Assembly: GCF_040802235.1 (NCBI RefSeq)
Contig: NC_133172.1
Span: 27,361,738-27,425,737, forward strand
Length of the DNA stretch: 64,000 nucleotides
DNA from: Manis javanica
Lineage: Eukaryota; Chordata; Mammalia; Pholidota; Manidae
Reading direction: 5' to 3'
Part shown: positions 58,914 through 64,000 of the stretch, in pieces
Layout of the letters: each line of letters opens with the position of its first letter
Numbering within the stretch: position 1 is the first letter of the stretch
Notes under the pieces: generated by a model
Database searches by the model: none
What the model was told of the DNA's origin: nothing
What the model saw: only the letters and a program-made list of their open reading frames with translations
Made by a program: the position numbers and the translations under genes

Positions 58914-61900
58914 ATGGCAATAAGTACATATCTCTCAATAGTCACCCTAAATGTAAATGGACAGAATGCACCAAACAAAAGATACAGAGTAATAGAATGG
59001 ATAAAAAAGCAAGACCCATCTACATACTGCTTACAAGAAACTCACCTCAAACCCAAAGACATGCACAGACTAAAAGTCAAAGGATGGAAAAACATATTTC
59101 AGGCAAACAACAGTGAGAAGAAAGCAGGTGTTGCAGTACTAATATCAGACAAAATAGACTTCAAAACAAAGAAAGTAACAAGAGATAAAGAAGGCCACTA
59201 CATAATGATAAAGGGCTCAGTCCAACAAGAGGATATAACCATTCTAAATATATATGCACCCAATACAGGAGCACCAGCATATGTGAAGCAAATACTAACA
59301 GAACTAAAGAGCGAAATAGACTGCAATGCATTCATTGTAGAAGACTTCAACACACCACTCACCCCAAAGGATAGATCCACCGGGCAGAAAATAAGTAAAG
59401 ACACACAGGCACTGAACAACACACTAGAACAGATGGACCTAATACACATCTATAGAACTCAACATCCAAAAGGAACAGGATATACATTCTTCTCAAGTGC
59501 ACATGGAACATTCTCCAGAATAGACTACTTACTAGCTCACAAAAAGAGCCTCAGCAAATTCCAAAATATTGAAATTCTACCAACCAATTTTTCAGACCAC
59601 AAAGGTATAAAACTAGAAATAAATTCTACAAAGAAACAAAAAGGCTCACAAACACATGGAGGCTTAACAACATGCTACTAAATAATCAATGGATCAATGA
59701 ACAAATCAAAATAGAGATCAAAGAATATATAGAAATAAATGACAACAACACTAAGCCCCAACTTCTGTGGGACGTAGCGAAAGCAGTCTTAAGAGGAAAG
59801 TATATAGCAATCCAGGCACACTTGAAGAAGGAAGAACAATCCCAAATGAATAGTCTAAGATCACAATTATTAAAACTGGAAAAAGAAGAACAAATGAGGC
59901 ATAAAGTCAGCAGAAGGAGGGATATAATAAAGATCAGAGAAGAAATAAACAAAATTGAGAAGAATAAAACAATAGCAAAAATAAACGAAACCAAGAGCTG
60001 GTTCTTTGAGAAAATAAACAAAATAGATAAGCCTCTAGCCCAACTTATTAAGAGAAAAAGAGAATCAACACAAATCAACATAATCAGAAATGAGAATGGA
60101 AAAATCACGACAGACTCCACAGAAATACAAAGAATTATTAAAGACTACTATGAAAACCTATATGCCAACAAGCTGGAAAACCTAGAAGAAATGGACAACT
60201 TCCTAGAAAAATACAACCTCCCAAGACTGACCAAGGAAGAAACACAAAAGTTAAACAAACCAATTACAAGCAAAGAAATTGAAACAGTAATCAAAAAACT
60301 ACCCAAGAACAAAACCCCGGGGCCGGACGGATTTACCTCGGAATTTTATCAGACACACAGAGAAGACATAATACCCATTCTCCTTAAAGTGTTCCGCAAA
60401 ATAGAAGAAGAGGGAATACTCCCAAACTCATTCTATGAAGCCAACATCACCCTAATACCAAAACCAGGAAAAGACCCCACCAAAAAAGAAAATTACAGAC
60501 CAATATCCCTGATGAATGTAGATGCAAAAATACTCAATAAAATATTAGCAAACAGAATTCAACAGTATATCAAAAGGATCATACACCATGACCAAGTGGG
60601 GTTCATCCCAGGGATGCAAGGATGGTACAACATTCGAAAATCCATCAACATCATCCACCACATCAACAAAAAGAAAGACAAAAACCACATGATCATCTCC
60701 ATAGATGCTGAAAAAGCATTTGACAAAATTCAACATCCACTCATGATAAAAACTCTCAGCAAAATGGGAATAGAGGGCAAGTACCTCAACATAATAAAGG
60801 CCATATATGATAAACCCACAGCCAGCATTATACTGAACAGCGAGAAGCTGAAAGCATTTCCTCTGAGATCGGGAAACAGACAGGGATGCCCACTCTCCCC
60901 ACTGTTATTTAACATAGTACTGGAGGTCCTAGCCACGGCAATCAGACAAAACAAAGAAATACAAGGAATCCAGATTGGTAAAGAAGAGTTAAACTGTCAC
61001 TATTTGCAGATGATATGATACTGTACATAAAAAACCCTAAAGACTCCACTCCAAAACTACTAGAACTGATATCGGAATACAGCAAAGTTGCAGGATACAA
61101 AATTAACACACAGAAATCTGTAGCTTTCCTATACACTAACAATGAAGCAATAGAAAGAGAAATCAGGAAAACAATTCCATTCACTATTGCATCAAAAAGA
61201 ATAAAATACCTAGGACTAAACCTAACCAAAGAAGTGAAAGACTTATACTCTGAAAACTACAAGTCACTCTTAAGAGAAATTAAAGGGGACACTAATAAAT
61301 GGAAACTCATCCCATGCTCATGGCTAGGAAGAATTAATATCGTCAAAATAGCCATCCTGCCCAAAGCAATATACAGATTAGATGCAATCCCTCTGAAATT
61401 ACCAGCAACATTCTTCAATGAATTGGAACAAATAATTCAAAAATTCATATGGAAACACCAAAGACCCCGAATAGACAAAGCAATCCTGAAAAAGAAGAAT
61501 AAAGTAGGGGGGATCTCACTCCCCAACTTCAAGCTCTTCTACAAAGCCATAGTAATCAAGACAATTTGGTACTGACACAAGAACAGAGCCACAGACCAGT
61601 GGAACAGATTAGAGACTCCAGAAATTAACCCAAACATATATGGTCAATTAATATTTGATAAAGGAGCCATGGATATAGAATGGCAAAATGACAGTCTCTT
61701 CAACAGATGGTGCTGGCAAAACTGGACAGCTACATGTAGGAGAATGAAACTGGACCATTGTCTAACCCCATATACAAAGGTAAACTCAAAATGGATCAAA
61801 GAACTGAATGTAAGTCATGAAACCATTAAACACTTGGAAAAAAACATAGGCAAAAACCTCTTAGACATAAACATGAGTGACCTCTTGTTGAACATATCTC

Positions 61901-62719
61901 CCCGGCAAGGAAAACAACAGCAAAAATGAGCAAGTGGGACTACATTAAGCTGAAAAGCTTCTGTACAGCGAAAGACACCATCAATAGAACAAAAAGGAGC
62001 CCTAGAGTATGGGAGAAAATAATTGAAAATGACAGATCTGATAAAGGCTTGACGTCCAGAATATATAAAGAGCTCACACGCCTCAACAAACAAAAAACAA
62101 ATAAGCCAATTAAAAAATGGGCAGAGGAACTGAACAGTTCTCTAAAAAAGAAATACAGATGGCCAAGAGACACATGAAAAGATGCTCCACATCACTAATT
62201 ATCAGAGAAATGCAAATTAAAACTACAATGAGGTATCACCTCACACCAGTAAGGATAGCTGCCATCCAAAAGACAAACAACAACAAATGTTGGCGAGGCT
62301 GTGGAGAAAGGGGAACCCTCCTACACTGCTGGTGGGAATGTAAATTAGTTCAACCATTGTGGAAAGCAGTATGGAGGTTCATCAAAATGCTCAAAACAGA
62401 CCTACCATTTGACCCAGGAATTCCACTCCTAGGAATTTACCCTAAGAACGCAGCAATCAAGTTTGAGAAAGACAGATGCACCCCTATGTTTATTGCAGCA
62501 CTATTTACAATAGCCAAGAATTGGAAGCAACCTAAATGTCCATCGGTAGATGAATGGATAAAGAAGATGTGGTACATATACACAATGGAATACTACTCAG
62601 CCATAAGAAGTAGAAAAATCCAACCATTTGCAGCAACATGGATGGAGCTGGAAAGTATTATGCTCAGTGAAATAAGCCAAGCGGAGGAAGAGAAATACCA
62701 AATGAGTTCACTCATCTGA
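58914..62719 (+). pseudogene. L1-3 ORF2 with few lesions
   Basis: ORF2p is the L1 endonuclease and reverse transcriptase. From ATG 58914 the endonuclease is open with its catalytic pattern visible: 'LNVNG', 'LQETH', 'IYAPN', 'DFNTPL', 'SRIDYLL', 'SDHKGIKL'. A frameshift at about 59640-59670 moves to the frame of 59672-61018 (Z and RT, '[14 protein letters not shown]', '[14 protein letters not shown]'). A one-base loss near 60985 cuts this frame just before the FADD box (about 61005-61015), which sits in the next frame, 61015-61575. A TGG to TGA stop lies at 61573-61575. Further shifts occur near 61900 and 62140. The C-terminal Cys/His block '[18 protein letters not shown]' is at 62288-62341. 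Confidence 0.92.
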
Positions 62720-62804
62720 GGAGTATAGGAACAAAGGAAAAACTGAAGGAAGAAAACAGCAGCGGAATTACAGAACCCAAAAATGGACTAACAGGTACCA
62801 AAGG

Positions 62805-62915
62805 GAAAGGAACTGGGGAGGATGGGTGGGCAGGGAGGGATAAGGTGGGGGAAGAAGAAGGGAGGTATTAAGATTAGCATGCATGGGGGGGAGGGAGAAA
62901 GGGGAGGGTGGGCTG
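62805..62915 (+). repeat. G-rich polypurine tract in the L1-3 3' UTR
   Basis: Two G-run clusters (about 62815-62865 and 62885-62912) with many GGG runs. A possible G-quadruplex region, as in L1-2. Confidence 0.8.
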
Positions 62916-63066
62916 CACAACACAGAGAGGGCAAGTAGTGACTCTACAACATTTTGCTAAGCTGATGGACAGTAACCGTAATGTGGTTGTTAGGGGGGAC
63001 CTGATATAGGGGAGAGCATAGTAAACATAGTATTCTTCTTGTAAGTGTAGATTAAAAATTTTAAAA

Positions 63067-63094
63067 AAAAAGAAAGAAAGAAAGAAAGAAAAGG
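63067..63094 (+). repeat. (AAAG)n at the L1-3 tail
   Basis: Poly-A turning into about five to six AAAG units; a common decay product of an L1 tail. Confidence 0.9.
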
Positions 63095-63284
63095 GGGATT
63101 ACTCCTTGATAGGATAAAACTATTGGTAAATCAAAGATCAACGCATGCTTTAAATATCCTTGATGTTGATCAGTTAAAGGGTGTCAGATGATCAGCTATG
63201 GAGGTACCCTTTTCTGATAATATTCCTTTCTCTTAATAAAAAAAAAAAAAGCAGTTACTGTGTGCTCACCTCCAATGAGTTCTG
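63095..63284. other. Unassigned, between L1-3 and the ERV remnant
   Basis: Contains a second A-run at about 63238-63250 preceded by 'ctcttaataaa'. It could be a 3' transduced segment or part of the ERV. Neither is proven. Confidence 0.35.
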
Positions 63285-63400
63285 CACAGTGGTATAGAGG
63301 GCATGTCAAAGTGTGGGCAAAGGGTCTGATTGTTTCTATGCAGAAGATCAAGGCCTAGCTTGGATACCCAGAAAATGAACTAAGATACGATATGAGGAGG
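63285..63400 (+). pseudogene. ERV pol remnant: integrase C-terminal tail (tentative)
   Basis: Across two frames it reads like the end of a retroviral integrase: a 'GHVKVW' stretch followed, after a shift, by 'FYAEDQGLAWIPRK' and then a stop. A Val-Trp-Gly-type strand followed by WIP and a basic residue is a common integrase C-terminal pattern, especially in betaretrovirus-like ERVs. It is short, so uncertain. Confidence 0.4.
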
Positions 63401-63469
63401 AGCTTCAACAGTCTCTGGAGGACTTGTGCTGGGGGATGATCATCAAAAAGCCTCCACAGGGATCCGGAC

Positions 63470-63883
63470 GATGCTGCGGTTGTGGCTGCATCCAGCCCAC
63501 CGTCTCCTGGACTTGCCATAAGAATGAGGAGGGAGGTGTCTAGGCTGGCATGTGCATACAGTGAGACAACAAATTTGACCGGATCTGTACTGTTGGAACT
63601 CAACCAGGAGTTGGGAGGGGTGCAAGTTGTAGCACTCCAAAATCTTATGACTATAGACTATCTACGGTTAAAAGAACATATGGGATGTGAACAGATCCCA
63701 GAAATGGGCTGCTTTAATTTGTCTGATTTCTCTCAGACTGTTCAAGTACAGTTGGACAATATTCATCATATCATAAACAAATTTTCACAAATGCCTAGGG
63801 TGCCTAAATGATTTTCTTGGCTTCACTGGAGATGGATGGTAATTATAGATTTGCTTTATGTCACCGTATTCCTATTATGTTAA
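63470..63883 (+). pseudogene. ERV env remnant: transmembrane-subunit region
   Basis: An open frame to the TGA at 63809-63811 carries features of a retroviral TM ectodomain: a heptad-repeat helix ('ELNQELGGVQVVALQN'), the region corresponding to the immunosuppressive segment, and the disulphide-loop area followed by 'FNLSD'. One cysteine of the loop pair appears replaced by glycine. After the TGA the same frame stays open to a TAA at 63881-63883, with a tryptophan-rich segment then a hydrophobic stretch, as expected for the membrane-proximal and membrane-spanning parts. The receptor-binding subunit is absent. The type resembles gammaretroviral/type-D Env. Not functional. Confidence 0.75.
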
Positions 63884-64000
63884 TATGTGTGTGCAAATTA
63901 GTTAGTAGTTTAAAACCTGTACATACTTAAGGTACTCTACAAGAAGATATGTCAAAGAAATAATCAATACTCCCATGTTTCCTTCCATATAGTACATCTA
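63884..64000. other. ERV 3' flank or start of the 3' untranslated part
   Basis: Nothing diagnostic. A 3' LTR, if present, would begin beyond the window. Confidence 0.35.

Larger units (their letters stand above)
57576..63094 (+). mobile_element. L1-3: youngest LINE-1, ORF1 intact, ORF2 broken
   Basis: About 5.5 kb: a short 5' UTR starting 'ggtggagccatgatggcggc', intact ORF1, ORF2 with a few frameshifts, a G-rich 3' UTR and an A-rich tail ending in (AAAG)n. The low number of lesions compared with L1-1 and L1-2 marks it as youngest. No target duplication was found: the left flank ends in L1-4 sequence and the right flank is unrelated. It lies antisense to SHCBP1. Confidence 0.93.

Noticed and set aside
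58887..61018. Two long open frames (264 and 448 residues) as novel cellular genes
   Set aside because: They contain L1 endonuclease and reverse-transcriptase motifs and lie between L1 ORF1 and an L1 3' UTR; they are pieces of L1-3 ORF2.
63482..63811. A domesticated syncytin-like env gene
   Set aside because: The surface subunit is absent, a loop cysteine appears lost and the frame stops before the membrane-spanning part; this is a decayed ERV.

Overview
This is a nuclear genomic window from a placental mammal. The evidence is spliced exons of a vertebrate gene, MIR, L2, MER20-like and MER5A-like repeats, MaLR LTRs, and several full-length LINE-1 copies. No lineage-specific SINE (Alu, carnivore tRNA-Lys SINE, BOV-A2/tA, rodent B1/B2) was recognised in 64 kb, while one L1 lineage with a recognisable 3' end dominates the recent insertions. 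That fits a SINE-poor laurasiatherian. From memory of this L1 3' end I would guess a pangolin, but that is inference.

Only one cellular gene is seen. On the minus strand, 47765 down to 45325 holds the last three coding exons of SHCBP1 (SHC SH2-domain binding protein 1). Exon 47679-47765 joins 47177-47318 and then 45325-45650, with good splice sites, compatible phases and a TGA at 45325-45327. The rest of the gene lies to the right, beyond the window. Everything right of 47766 would then be one intron of at least 16 kb, swollen by L1 and ERV insertions.

Layout. 1-19 kb: intergenic, mostly old L2, MIR and MaLR debris and a degenerate GGAT repeat. 11.7-23.3 kb: five solo LTRs of one ERV family, four of them within 3.9 kb and all four of these with perfect 5-bp target duplications. 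23-31 kb: sparse old repeats and apparently unique sequence. 31.2-34.1 kb: an ancient L1/HAL1 interrupted by hAT elements. 34.4-41.8 kb: a full-length dead L1 (L1-1) carrying an inserted antisense L1 tail and an inserted solo LTR with a perfect 6-bp duplication. 42-45 kb: old repeats and the SHCBP1 3' flank. 47.8-54.1 kb: a second full-length dead L1 (L1-2), whose L1 sequence begins 55 bp upstream of a SHCBP1 exon. 55.2-57.6 kb: the 5' half of an older L1. 57.6-63.1 kb: the youngest L1 (L1-3), with intact ORF1 and broken ORF2. 63.3-64.0 kb: an ERV remnant joining an integrase-like tail to an Env transmembrane region.

No tRNA, rRNA, CRISPR array or other unknown multi-gene system was recognised. 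The most interesting points are the solo-LTR cluster, the L1 insertion against a SHCBP1 splice acceptor, and the architecture and flanks of L1-3.
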